Notes: generated by a model from the letters alone, not told the origin. Numbered from the stretch's first letter, positions 16,230 to 25,259 are shown. The stretch is 64,000 nucleotides of DNA from Streptomyces lincolnensis (GCF_021173675.1 NZ_JAIHON010000011.1:186001-250000), one strand, 5' to 3'. Numbers and translations: made by a program.

Positions 16230-17054
16230 GTGACCGATTCCCGTGTGCCGCGCCGACGGCGATTCCTCGTCTGCGAACCCAGACACTTCGCCGTGCAGTA
16301 CGCGATCAACCCCTGGATGCGTCCCGACACCCAGGTCGACGTCGACCTGGCCCGGGAGCAGTGGCAGAAACTGATCAGCACCTACCATGCCCACGGCCAC
16401 ACCGTGGACGCCGTGGATCCGGTCCCCGGGCTGCCGGACATGGTCTTCGCCGCGAACTCCGCGGTCGTCGTCGACGGCCGGGTCTTCGGCTCCCTCTTCC
16501 ACGCCCCCGAGCGCCGCCCGGAGTCCACGCACTACGACACCTGGTTCAAGTCCGCCGGCTACGACGTCCACCGCCCCGGGTCGGTCTGCGAGGGCGAGGG
16601 CGACCTCGTCTGGACGGGCCGGTACGTGCTGGCCGGCACCGGGTTCCGGACGAGCCGGGAGGCGCACCGCGAGGTGCAGGAGTTCTTCGGCCATCCGGTG
16701 ATCAGCCTGACGCTGGTCGACCCGCGCTTCTACCACCTGGACACCGCGCTGTTCGTGCTCGACGACTCCGTCGGCGGCAACAACATCGTGTACTACCCGG
16801 AGGCGTTCACGCCGGGCAGCCGTGAGGTACTCGCCCGGCTGTACCCCGACGCGGTCCTCGCGACCCACGACGACGCGATGGCCTTCGGCCTGAACTCGCT
16901 GTCCGACGGCCGGCACGTCTTCATCGCACCCCAGGCCGAGGCGCTGGCCGCGCGCCTCGGCGAGCACGGCTATGTCCCCGTCCCCGTCGACCTCTCCGAG
17001 CTCCACAAGGCCGGCGGTGGCATCAAGTGCTGCACCCAGGAGATCCGCTCATGA
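16230..17054 (+). CDS. ddaH: Dimethylargininase / amidinohydrolase
   Basis: This 274-residue enzyme of the pentein fold hydrolyses N-omega-methylated arginine to citrulline and methylamines. It shows FAANSAVVV near the N-terminus, the acidic EGEGDLVW motif, the catalytic histidine in YHLDTALFVL, and the catalytic cysteine near the C-terminus in GGGIKCCTQEI. The GTG at 16230 is chosen because GGAGG lies 9 bases upstream; the longer frame adds 16 basic residues. Its stop overlaps the rocD start by 4 bases. Simple arginine deiminase is less likely because of the length. Confidence 0.88.
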   Translation: MTDSRVPRRRRFLVCEPRHFAVQYAINPWMRPDTQVDVDLAREQWQKLISTYHAHGHTVDAVDPVPGLPDMVFAANSAVVVDGRVFGSLFHAPERRPESTHYDTWFKSAGYDVHRPGSVCEGEGDLVWTGRYVLAGTGFRTSREAHREVQEFFGHPVISLTLVDPRFYHLDTALFVLDDSVGGNNIVYYPEAFTPGSREVLARLYPDAVLATHDDAMAFGLNSLSDGRHVFIAPQAEALAARLGEHGYVPVPVDLSELHKAGGGIKCCTQEIRS

Positions 17055-18289
17055 CCGCGCACATCGACGAGCCCGTCCGCACGCGTTCCTCCGCCGATCT
17101 CATCCGCGCCGAGGAGCCGGTCCTCGCGCACAACTACCATCCGCTGCCCGTGGTCGTGGCCCGTGCCGAGGGCACCTGGGTCGAGGACGTGGAGGGGCGC
17201 CGCTATCTCGACATGCTGGCCGGTTACTCGGCGCTGAACTTCGGCCACCGGCATCCGGCGCTGATCGAGGCGGCGCACCGCCAGCTGGACCGCCTCACGC
17301 TCACCTCGCGGGCCTTCCACAACGACCGGCTCGCCGGGTTCGCCGAGCGGCTCGCGGAGCTGACCGGCCTGGACATGGTGCTGCCGATGAACACCGGCGC
17401 CGAGGCGGTCGAGAGCGGCATCAAGGTGGCCCGCAAGTGGGCGTACGAGGTCAAGGGCGTTCCCGCCGACCGGGCGACGATCGTGGTCGCGGCGGAGAAC
17501 TTCCACGGCCGTACGACGACGATCGTGTCGTTCTCCACGGACGAGACGGCCAGGGCCGGCTTCGGCCCGTTCACGCCGGGCTTCCGGATCGTGCCGTACA
17601 ACGACCTGGCGGCACTGGAGGCGGCGGTCGACGAGACCACCGCGGCGGTGCTGATCGAGCCGATCCAGGGCGAGGCGGGGGTGATCATCCCGGACGAGGG
17701 CTATCTGACCGGGGTGCGCGAGCTGACCCGCCGGGCGGGCTGTCTGTTCGTCGCCGACGAGATCCAGTCGGGGCTGGGCCGCACGGGCCGCACGCTCGCC
17801 GTGGAGCACGAGGGGGTCGTCCCGGACGTCCTGCTGCTGGGCAAGGCGCTGGGCGGCGGCATCGTCCCGGTGTCCGCGGTGGTCGCCCGCCGGGACGTGC
17901 TGGAGGTGCTGCGGCCGGGCGAGCACGGTTCGACGTTCGGCGGCAACCCGCTGGCCGCGGCGGTCGGCACGGCGGTGGTGGAGCTGCTGGAGTCGGGCGA
18001 GTTCCAGCGCCGCGCCGCCGAGCTGGGCGCGGTCCTGCGCGACGGGCTCACCGGCCTGGTCGGCAAGGGCGTGGTCGGCTTCCGCTCCCGGGGACTGTGG
18101 GCGGGCGTCGACGTCGACCCCGCGCTCGGCACCGGCCGCGAGATCAGCGCGCGCCTGATGAGTGAGGGCGTCCTGGTCAAGGACACCCACGGCTCCACGA
18201 TCCGGCTGGCGCCGCCGCTGACGATCACCGAGGAGGAACTCGTGGGGGCGCTCGGGACGCTGGAGAAGGTGCTGGCACGGGGGGTCTGA
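17051..18289 (+). CDS. rocD: Ornithine aminotransferase
   Basis: The 412-residue class III PLP aminotransferase converts ornithine and 2-oxoglutarate to glutamate semialdehyde and glutamate. Visible features are MNTGAEAVESGIKVARKW, EPIQGEAGVI, VADEIQSGLGRTG (aspartate that pairs with the PLP nitrogen) and the Schiff-base lysine in LLGKALGGG. HGSTFGGNPLA binds the cofactor phosphate from the second subunit. The ATG overlaps the ddaH stop. With dimethylargininase and an AsnC regulator it suggests a small arginine/ornithine catabolic unit. A strong hairpin terminator follows. Confidence 0.94.
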   Translation: MTAHIDEPVRTRSSADLIRAEEPVLAHNYHPLPVVVARAEGTWVEDVEGRRYLDMLAGYSALNFGHRHPALIEAAHRQLDRLTLTSRAFHNDRLAGFAERLAELTGLDMVLPMNTGAEAVESGIKVARKWAYEVKGVPADRATIVVAAENFHGRTTTIVSFSTDETARAGFGPFTPGFRIVPYNDLAALEAAVDETTAAVLIEPIQGEAGVIIPDEGYLTGVRELTRRAGCLFVADEIQSGLGRTGRTLAVEHEGVVPDVLLLGKALGGGIVPVSAVVARRDVLEVLRPGEHGSTFGGNPLAAAVGTAVVELLESGEFQRRAAELGAVLRDGLTGLVGKGVVGFRSRGLWAGVDVDPALGTGREISARLMSEGVLVKDTHGSTIRLAPPLTITEEELVGALGTLEKVLARGV

Positions 18290-18313
18290 TTCCGGCCGTG
18301 GGCCAGTAAGGTG

Positions 18314-18357
18314 GCGCGATGTCCGGTTCCGGGTGCGCCGGGAGCCGGACATCGCGC
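18314..18357 (+). terminator. Rho-independent terminator after rocD
   Basis: GCGCGATGTCCGG pairs perfectly with CCGGACATCGCGC, and four inner pairs extend the stem to 17 bp with one wobble. The loop is about 10 bases and TTTCTCC follows. Confidence 0.8.
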
Positions 18358-18485
18358 GTTTCTCCTGGTCAGCCGGGTGTGATCGCCGACCACACGGACA
18401 GCGGCGGTCGGCGCGCGGCCAGGCCGGGGAGGGTGAAGATTGAGTCAGGGAGGGTAGACCACTCTCAGCGACAGAGAGGTCGGCC

Positions 18486-20945
18486 GTGGGCACACAGGAG
18501 GAGCGGTACGTGGCCCGGCAGCGGTTCGACGTGGCCGATGCCGCGCCGCTGCTGCTCGACGCGCGGGGCGTCGTGACGAGCTGGACCGGGGACGCCCAGC
18601 GGCTGCTGGGATACGCGGCCGCCGAGGTGGTGGGCACCCGTGTGGCCGGGCTGCTCTCCGAGGAGGACGCGCGGCGGCTGCCCGAACTGGCCGAGCGGTG
18701 CGGCCGGGACGACGGCTGGGCGGGCCTGCTGACCGCCCGCGGCAAGGACGGCCGGCCGGTCAGGGTCATGGTGCGGATCGCCTCGGCGACCGAGTCCCGG
18801 GGCCCCGCTCGATGGCTGGTGCTGCTGTCGGACATGAAGCAGGCGCCGGGCTGGGACATGAGCCGCTCGATGCTGGAGCAGCTGGCCGCCCGCTCGCCCG
18901 TGGGCATCGCCATCGTGGACACCGACCTGCGGTTCGTGTGGTCGAACGCGGCCCTGGAACAGTTCGGCGGCGGACCGGCCCACCAGCGGCTCGGCCGGCG
19001 TCTGGCGGACATCCAGCCGGGGCTGGACTCCGAGGACATCGAGGCCCGGATGCGGCAGGTGCTGCGGACCGGGGAGCCGGTGATCGGGTACGAGCACGTG
19101 GGCCGGCTGCGTTCGGCGCCGCACCGGGAGACCGCGCACATGCTGTCGTTCACCCGCCTCGACGACGACCTGGGCCATCCGATGGGCGTGTACTACACGG
19201 TCGTCGACGTCACCGAGCGGCACCGCGCCCGGCAGCGGCTGGCCCTGCTCGACCGGGCCGGCGAGCACATCGGCCGCACCCTGGACATCACCCGCACCGC
19301 GCAGGAGCTGGCCGACGTGTCCGTGCCGGGGCTCGCCGACTTCGTCTGCGTGGACCTGCTGGAGTCGGTGCTGCGCGGCGCCGAGCCCGCGCCCGGTCCG
19401 CCGGACGGCACGGAACCGGTGCCGCTGCGCCGGGCGGGCCACCAGTCGGTGAACGCGGGCGTCCCGGAGGCCGTCGTCGACATCGGGGACGTGGCCGCCT
19501 ACCGCCCCGGCTCGCCCCCGATCCGCTGTCTCACCACCGGTGCCTCCTGGCGCGAGGAGCGGCTCGACCCGCTCGCCGAGGAGTGGGCCACCGACGTCGC
19601 CGACGGGCGCCGGGCCACCTTCCTGGAGCTGGGGCTGCACAGCGTGATGATCGTGCCGATCCGGGCGCGGGGCGTCACCCTGGGCATCACCACCTTCTTC
19701 CGGCGCCGCCGCCAGGAGCCCTTCGACGAGGACGACCTGAGCCTGGCCGAGGACCTGATGTCGCGGGCCGCCGTCTGTGTGGACAACGCCCGCCGCTACA
19801 CCCGTGAGCGCGACGCCGCGCTGGTGCTCCAGCGCAGCCTGCTCCCCCACCGGCTGCCCGAGCAGGACGCCGTGGAGGTGGCCGCCTGCTACCGGCCGGC
19901 CGACGAGCTGACCGGCCTGGGCGGCGACTGGTACGACCTGGTCCAGCTGTCCGGTGCCCGGGTCGCCCTGGTGGTGGGCGAGGTGCCCGGTCACGGCATC
20001 GCCGCCGCGGCGGCCATGGGCGGCCTGCGCACCGCCGTACGGACGCTGGCCGCGCTGGATCTGCCGCCCCAGGAGGTGCTCGCCCACCTGGACGACCTGG
20101 TCGCGCGGTCGGCCCGCGAGGAGGGCGTCATGCCCGGCACCGCGGGGGCCGACAGCACCCAGGCGGTGGGGTCCGGATGCGTGTACGTCGTCTACGACCC
20201 GGTCGACGGGCAGTGCGCGATGGCCGCCGCGGGGCATCCCGCGCCCACGGTGGTGCTGCCCGACGGGACCGTGACCTTCGTCGACCTGCCGCAGGGCTCG
20301 CCGCTGGGCACCGGCGGCCCGCCCTTCGAGTCGGTCGAGCTGGCCCTGCCGGAGGGGAGCACCCTCGTCCTCCACACCGACGGGCTCCTGGCCCACGGAC
20401 AGGACTGGGCCGTGGACGCGGACCGGGACCGGCTGCGGCTGGCCCTGGAGCGGTCCGAGCCCTCGCTCGACCAGCGCTGCCAGGTCGTGGTCGACGCACT
20501 GATCCCGGCCCGCCCGCACGACGACGTGGCCCTGCTGATGGCCCGCACCAAGGTCCTGGGCGCCGGCCAGGTCACCGAGTGGGACCTGCCTGCCGACCCC
20601 GCCGCGGTCGCCGACGCCCGCAAGGCGGCCTCCCGGGTGCTGACCGAGTGGGGCCTGGAGGACCTGGCGTTCACCACGGAACTGGTCGTCAGCGAGCTCG
20701 TCACCAACGCCATCCGGCACGCCACCGGTCCGGTCCGCCTGCGACTGGTCAAGGAGCGCGCCCTGACCTGCGAGGTCTTCGACGGCAGCGCCACCGCCCC
20801 GCACCTGCGGCACCCCCGCACCACGGACGAGGGCGGACGCGGACTGCTGCTCGTGTCCCAGTTCAGCCAGCGGTGGGGCACCCGCTACGTCCCCGAAGGG
20901 AAGATCATCTGGGCGGAGCAGTCCCTCACGGACACTCCGTCCTGA
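18486..20945 (+). CDS. PAS-PAS-GAF-SpoIIE phosphatase with C-terminal ATPase domain
   Basis: The 819-residue cytosolic regulator has PAS-like domains at about 15-115 and 130-245, a GAF-like domain at 255-440, a PP2C/SpoIIE phosphatase domain at 460-690 (GDWYDL 480-485) and an RsbW-like HATPase at about 700-815 with SELVTNAIRHA. Such proteins control anti-sigma-factor antagonists by dephosphorylation and kinase activity. The metal motif reads GEVPGHG instead of the usual GDVxGHG, an Asp-to-Glu change. The GTG start follows GAGAGG. The 57-bp gap to the next SpoIIE gene suggests a shared unit. Confidence 0.92.
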   Translation: MGTQEERYVARQRFDVADAAPLLLDARGVVTSWTGDAQRLLGYAAAEVVGTRVAGLLSEEDARRLPELAERCGRDDGWAGLLTARGKDGRPVRVMVRIASATESRGPARWLVLLSDMKQAPGWDMSRSMLEQLAARSPVGIAIVDTDLRFVWSNAALEQFGGGPAHQRLGRRLADIQPGLDSEDIEARMRQVLRTGEPVIGYEHVGRLRSAPHRETAHMLSFTRLDDDLGHPMGVYYTVVDVTERHRARQRLALLDRAGEHIGRTLDITRTAQELADVSVPGLADFVCVDLLESVLRGAEPAPGPPDGTEPVPLRRAGHQSVNAGVPEAVVDIGDVAAYRPGSPPIRCLTTGASWREERLDPLAEEWATDVADGRRATFLELGLHSVMIVPIRARGVTLGITTFFRRRRQEPFDEDDLSLAEDLMSRAAVCVDNARRYTRERDAALVLQRSLLPHRLPEQDAVEVAACYRPADELTGLGGDWYDLVQLSGARVALVVGEVPGHGIAAAAAMGGLRTAVRTLAALDLPPQEVLAHLDDLVARSAREEGVMPGTAGADSTQAVGSGCVYVVYDPVDGQCAMAAAGHPAPTVVLPDGTVTFVDLPQGSPLGTGGPPFESVELALPEGSTLVLHTDGLLAHGQDWAVDADRDRLRLALERSEPSLDQRCQVVVDALIPARPHDDVALLMARTKVLGAGQVTEWDLPADPAAVADARKAASRVLTEWGLEDLAFTTELVVSELVTNAIRHATGPVRLRLVKERALTCEVFDGSATAPHLRHPRTTDEGGRGLLLVSQFSQRWGTRYVPEGKIIWAEQSLTDTPS

Positions 20946-21002
20946 CCCACTGGTCGCACGCATATCGTGGGAAACTGGGGTGAGTCCGGTGGTGAGAGTG
21001 CC

Positions 21003-22244
21003 ATGAACGATTCGGTGATCGACTACGCGGCGGTCTTCCAGGCCCTGCCCGGCATGGTGGCCCTGCTGGGGCCCGACCTGGTGTTCGCGGACGTCAACGA
21101 GGAGTTCGTCCGGCAGTCCGGCCGCAAGCGCGAGCAGCTCGTCGGACACCATCTGTTCGAGGTCTTCCCGGACAACCCCAACGACAGCACGGCCACGGGC
21201 ATGCGCAACCTCAAGGCCTCGCTGCACCGGGTGCTGGACACCGGCGAGCGCGACGCGATGGCCCTCCAGCGCTACGACGTCGAGGACCCGGAGCGGCCCG
21301 GGCAGTGGCACGAGCGGTACTGGAGCCCGTGCAACGCGCCGGTGTTCGGCCAGGACGGCGAGGTGGTGCTGCTGGTGCACCGGGTCGAGGAGGTCACCGA
21401 GCTGATCCGGGCCCGCGGCCACCGGGGCGGCGGACGGGCCGGCAGCCGGGCCCGCGTGCTGGAGGCCGAGCTGTACACCCGCGCCCGTGAACTCCAGGAA
21501 CTCAACGACCGGCTGCGCCAGGCGCACGCCCGCGAGCGCGAGGTGGCCCTGGCCCTCCAGGAGGCCATGCTGCCCGCCAACCGCCAGGTGGGCCACCATC
21601 GGGCCGCCGTGCGCTACCGGCCCGCGGTCGGCGCGCTGAACGTGTGCGGCGACTGGTACGACCTGGTCGACCTGGTGGGCGGCAACCGGATCGGAGTGTC
21701 CGTGGGGGACGTGGTCGGCCACGGACTGGCCGCCGCCGGCGTCATGGGCCAGCTGCGCAGCGCGCTCACCGCCACCTCCCGGGTCGCCGACGGACCCGCC
21801 GAGGCGCTCGACGTGCTCGGGCGCTACGCCCATGTGGTCGACGGCGCCGAGTCCGCCACCGCGGTCACCACCTTCGTCGACTTCGACCGCCGCACCATCA
21901 CCTACAGCAGCGCCGGTCACCCCCCGCCCGCGCTGGTCCGCCCCGACGGCCGCGTGGAGTTCCTCGACCGCGCCACCGATCCCCCGCTGGACGCCCGCCC
22001 CGACCCGGAGCCCAGACCCGAGGCCGAGACCACGTTCGCCGACGGCGACACCCTCGTGCTGTACACCGACGGCCTGATCGAACGGCGCCGCGAGGACATC
22101 GACACGGGACTGGCCCGCCTCGCCGACGCCCTCACCCGACACCGCGACGACGACCCCGACACCCTCGCCGACGCGGTCCTCCTGGAGCTGCTGCCCCCGG
22201 GCGGCGCGACGGACGACACGGCGCTGATCGTCGTACGGCTGTGA
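21003..22244 (+). CDS. PAS-SpoIIE protein phosphatase
   Basis: The 413-residue protein has an N-terminal PAS domain (about 5-130, FQALPGMVALLGPDLVFADV), a coiled-coil linker at 150-190 (RARELQELNDRLRQAHARER), and a PP2C/SpoIIE domain with GDWYDL, the intact metal motif GDVVGHG, SSAGHPPP and LYTDGLIE. It has no HATPase domain, unlike the protein upstream. It probably dephosphorylates an anti-sigma-factor antagonist in a stress or development pathway. The ATG at 21003 is used; the ribosome site is weak and the longer frame from 20967 lacks support. Confidence 0.92.
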   Translation: MNDSVIDYAAVFQALPGMVALLGPDLVFADVNEEFVRQSGRKREQLVGHHLFEVFPDNPNDSTATGMRNLKASLHRVLDTGERDAMALQRYDVEDPERPGQWHERYWSPCNAPVFGQDGEVVLLVHRVEEVTELIRARGHRGGGRAGSRARVLEAELYTRARELQELNDRLRQAHAREREVALALQEAMLPANRQVGHHRAAVRYRPAVGALNVCGDWYDLVDLVGGNRIGVSVGDVVGHGLAAAGVMGQLRSALTATSRVADGPAEALDVLGRYAHVVDGAESATAVTTFVDFDRRTITYSSAGHPPPALVRPDGRVEFLDRATDPPLDARPDPEPRPEAETTFADGDTLVLYTDGLIERRREDIDTGLARLADALTRHRDDDPDTLADAVLLELLPPGGATDDTALIVVRL

Positions 22245-22392
22245 CACGAGGCCGACTGCGGGACTTCTGGTGACGGGGTAACTCATTCCGGAAATTCCAT
22301 CGGAATATCGCAATAAGCGGATTCACTCCCTTCTCTCCCCGGGTCGCCGGTGGCGGCAGTACGGTGCGCTTCCACGGCCTTCGGGGGGATCG
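22245..22392. promoter_or_regulatory. AT-richer promoter region before protease/ATP-grasp operon
   Basis: This 148-bp gap is clearly richer in A and T than its surroundings. It holds ATTCCG and CGGAAT as arms around a 10-base spacer near 22287-22308. It is the likely promoter of the three-gene protease/ATP-grasp operon. Confidence 0.45.
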
Positions 22393-23508
22393 ATGCTGGA
22401 CGACATCAGAAGCGTGAAGCAGCGGGTCGAGGACGAGTTCCTGGACCGGCCCGGCGTCATGGGCGTCGACATCGGCTACAAGGAACGGCGTGGCCGCCGT
22501 ACGGACACCGTCTCCCTGCGGGTACTGGTGGAGGAGAAGCACGACGTGCCGCCCGAGCAGCGGGTGCCCGGCGAGATCGACGGAGTCGTGACCGACGTGA
22601 TCGAACGCGGGGCTCCCCGGTTCCTGGCGGACACCACACGCTACGACCCGCTGGTCGGCGGTATCAGCGGGGGCACCTGCGGCGGAGTACAGGGACTCGG
22701 CACGCTCGGCGCGGTGGTCCGTGACGTGGCCACGGGCACCCTCGGCATGCTCAGCAACTGGCATGTCCTGGTGGGCGGGGTCTCCGGTCCGCAAGGTCTG
22801 TTCGTGGCGCAGCCGGGACCCGGCGAGGACGGCGGCAGCTGCCAGAAGGACGTCGTCGGCCAGGTCACCAAGTCCGCGATCAACGAGTTCGTGGACTGCG
22901 CCGTGCTCCGCCTCAACACCGCGCGCCCGGCGATCAACGCCATTCAGGACTTCGGCCCCCTGCACCACCAGCCCACGATGGCGGCGCTGCTCGGCCATCC
23001 GGTCGTCAAGCGCGGCCGGACGTCATGGCTGACGTACGGCACGATCGACGCCGTCGACGCGACACTGACCCTCGACAACGCGGGTGCGCAGCGCGTCTTC
23101 CGCCGGCAGATAGGCATCTGGCGGGTGCCTGAGCGCAACCGGTCCTTCGCACTGCCCGGGGACTCCGGCTCCGTCGTCCTGGACCGGACCAACCGTCGGG
23201 TGGTGGGCCTCCTCTTCGCGGCCGGAAGGGGCACCCGGTTCACCGCGGAGGGTTCCTACGGCTACGCCAACCCGATCGCGAGCGTGCTGCACGCCCTCGG
23301 CGTCGAGATATTCGCCCCGAAGGTCAAGGAGAAGGAGCAGGAGAAGGACGACGAGAAGGACGACGAGAAGCTCCGGGACAAGATCATGAAGGAGAAGGAC
23401 CGGGACACGCTCGACGCCTCGGCCGAGGACCGGTTGAGCCGGCTGGAGACGGCTGTGGGAGATCTGCAGCATTTCATCGAGGCACGCGACCGGCGTGACG
23501 ACGGCTGA
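22393..23508 (+). CDS. Intracellular trypsin-like serine protease
   Basis: The 371-residue protein has no signal peptide. Residues 10-75 form a conserved lead domain (RPGVMGVDIGYKERRG and VSLRVLVEEKHDVP) of the kind found in Nal1-like bacterial proteases. A chymotrypsin-fold core follows with His124 in LSNWHVL, Asp168 in EFVDCAVLRL and Ser258 in LPGDSGSVV, so the triad appears complete. The end, about 310-365, is an extremely charged K/E/D-rich coiled coil (KEKEQEKDDEKDDEKLRDK). The next gene starts 11 bases later, followed by an ATP-grasp gene with a 4-base overlap. The substrate is unknown; the charged tail could be a partner site or a ligase substrate. Confidence 0.85.
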   Translation: MLDDIRSVKQRVEDEFLDRPGVMGVDIGYKERRGRRTDTVSLRVLVEEKHDVPPEQRVPGEIDGVVTDVIERGAPRFLADTTRYDPLVGGISGGTCGGVQGLGTLGAVVRDVATGTLGMLSNWHVLVGGVSGPQGLFVAQPGPGEDGGSCQKDVVGQVTKSAINEFVDCAVLRLNTARPAINAIQDFGPLHHQPTMAALLGHPVVKRGRTSWLTYGTIDAVDATLTLDNAGAQRVFRRQIGIWRVPERNRSFALPGDSGSVVLDRTNRRVVGLLFAAGRGTRFTAEGSYGYANPIASVLHALGVEIFAPKVKEKEQEKDDEKDDEKLRDKIMKEKDRDTLDASAEDRLSRLETAVGDLQHFIEARDRRDDG

Positions 23509-23519
23509 GCACGCCCGCG

Positions 23520-24221
23520 ATGACCTTCCTGGTGCTCTGTGAACCGGACGACGCGGCCGCCCTGTGGGCCGCCGACCGGCTCGCCGAACCGGGCTCACGA
23601 CAGGTACGCGTGCTGACCTCTCGTGAGCTGTCCACCGCTCACGACTGGGCCCACCGCATCGGGGTCGACGGCGTCGAGGTCTCCTTCACGGTCGGCTCCG
23701 GCGACCGGTTCCGCAGCGGCGGGATCCGGGGCACCCTCAACCGTCTGCGCGGAGTGCCGGATCTGCCCGCGCTGGCCCGGAGCGCGCCCGGTGACCGGCG
23801 TTACGTCCACGCCGAGTGGACCGCCTTCTGCCTCGGCTGGCTGCGCGGCCTGCCGGGTCCCGTGCTCAATCCGCCGGACCCCCGCGGCCTGGGCGGCTCC
23901 GGACGCGATCCCCGGGAATGGCGGGCGCTGGCCACCGCCACCGGCCTCGGGCGGCCCTCCGCCGCGCGAGAAGCGGGCGATACGTTCGAGGTGCTCGTCA
24001 TCGGCGACCGCGTCGTCGGGTGCTCCCCGGACCGGGCGACGACGCCCGCGGGGGCGGAAGCATGTCTGCGCCTGGCCGCCTCGGCTGGCACGCCCGTGCT
24101 CGGCATCACCCTGTCCCACCCCGGCCCGGCATTCGTCGCCGCGACGGAGTGTCCGGACCTCAGACACGGTGGCCTCCGCGCCGTCGCGGCCCTGGACCGC
24201 GCGTTGGGACGGCACGCGTGA
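23520..24221 (+). CDS. Unknown protein resembling the N-terminal half of an ATP-grasp enzyme
   Basis: I do not recognise a named family. The 233-residue protein contains GGIRGTLNRLRGVPDLP, then YVHAEWTAFCLGWLRGLPG and PVLNPPDPRGLGG at about residues 60-125. That pattern resembles the segment just before the ATP-binding region in RimK/MvdD-like ATP-grasp ligases. The C-terminal part keeps VLVIGDRVVG but lacks the D/E/N metal residues of a complete ATP-grasp site. It lies between a trypsin-like protease and a full ATP-grasp protein with tight spacing and is probably their partner. The ATG is fixed only by the frame and lacks a clear ribosome site. Confidence 0.7.
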   Translation: MTFLVLCEPDDAAALWAADRLAEPGSRQVRVLTSRELSTAHDWAHRIGVDGVEVSFTVGSGDRFRSGGIRGTLNRLRGVPDLPALARSAPGDRRYVHAEWTAFCLGWLRGLPGPVLNPPDPRGLGGSGRDPREWRALATATGLGRPSAAREAGDTFEVLVIGDRVVGCSPDRATTPAGAEACLRLAASAGTPVLGITLSHPGPAFVAATECPDLRHGGLRAVAALDRALGRHA

Positions 24222-25102
24222 TCCTGCTGATCGGCGAGGCGACGGACGGCCCGCTCGCCGCCGTACGAACGGAACTGGACCGATGCGGCGATCCGTATCT
24301 GCTGCTGGACCGGCGGGCCTGCACGGAGTCCGCGGTCACCGACTCCGACCTGGTCCTCGGCGGAGTGCGCCGGCCTCTGGCCGGGATCACGGGCGTACAC
24401 GTGCGGGACGCGGCGGGGCCGTCCTGCCCCGCGGCCCACCTGCTGCACCGTGAACTCGCGCCCTGGCTGGAGGTCACACCGGCCCACGTGCTCAACCGCC
24501 CGTCGGCTTCGGCGACCAACCTCTCCAAGACCTTCCAGTTGCAGGTGATCCGGGAGACGGGCTTCCCCGTGCCCGAGACGCTGGTCACCGACCGGCCCGA
24601 GGACGTCGCGGCCTTCCGCGCGCGGTACGGCACCGTGGTGTACAAGTCCGTGAGCAGCCGACGCTCCGTGGTCCGCCCGCTCGACGAAGAGGCGATGCGC
24701 CGCATCGACCGCATCCGCTGGTGCCCGACCCAGTTCCAGCAGTACGTCCGTGGTGTGAACGTCCGCGTGCACATCGTGGGTGACCGGCACTTCGCCACCG
24801 CCGTGCACACGACGGCCGTCGACTATCGCTACCCGGCCGCGCCGTCGGAGACCCCCGTGTTCTGCGGTGTCGATCTGCCCGCCGAACTGGTGCGGCGCTG
24901 CCATCGCCTCGCCAGGACGCTGGGCCTCCCCCTCACGGGCATCGACCTGCGGATCACGCCCGACGGCACGGCGTACTGCCTGGAGGCCAACCCGAGCCCC
25001 GCCTTCACCTACTACCAGTCGGCGACCGGCCAGCCCATCGCCCGGGCCGTGGCAGAGCTGCTGCGCGGCGCATCACGGACGGCCCGGGAGCCGAGCCTGT
25101 GA
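24218..25102 (+). CDS. ATP-grasp ligase (RimK/MvdD-like)
   Basis: The 294-residue protein has the ATP-grasp layout: a pre-grasp domain ending in HVLNRPSASATNLSKTFQLQ, the ATP lysine in VVYKSVSS (Lys143), the adenine-binding strand CPTQFQQYVRG, and the metal site GIDLRITPDG with CLEANPSPAF (Asp243, Glu256, Asn258). Enzymes of this type join a carboxylate to an amine through an acylphosphate, as in graspetide or amino-acid ligases. The GTG start overlaps the upstream stop (GTGA). No short precursor peptide gene is seen nearby, so the substrate may be an encoded protein or a small metabolite. Confidence 0.88.
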   Translation: MILLIGEATDGPLAAVRTELDRCGDPYLLLDRRACTESAVTDSDLVLGGVRRPLAGITGVHVRDAAGPSCPAAHLLHRELAPWLEVTPAHVLNRPSASATNLSKTFQLQVIRETGFPVPETLVTDRPEDVAAFRARYGTVVYKSVSSRRSVVRPLDEEAMRRIDRIRWCPTQFQQYVRGVNVRVHIVGDRHFATAVHTTAVDYRYPAAPSETPVFCGVDLPAELVRRCHRLARTLGLPLTGIDLRITPDGTAYCLEANPSPAFTYYQSATGQPIARAVAELLRGASRTAREPSL

Positions 25103-25259
25103 CGGTCACGATCGCGAACCGGCCAGATCCCGGGCGCGCCGCCCGCGGCCCTGTTCCGGCCGCTCCTGCCTGGCCCTACACTGACAGCCCCACGACGTGC
25201 CGGTTGACCTGCTGGAACGCGGCGGTCGAGCCGATCCGCCCGAGTGAGGAGCGCCCCTC

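Noticed and set aside
18465-22313. Minus-strand frame of 1282 codons opposite the two SpoIIE-type genes
   Set aside because: High-GC antisense artefact; the plus strand encodes two well-supported multidomain proteins over the same span.
22393-25102. Lanthipeptide or lasso peptide cluster
   Set aside because: No LanB/LanC/LanM, no lasso cyclase and no short precursor peptide were found around the protease and ATP-grasp genes.
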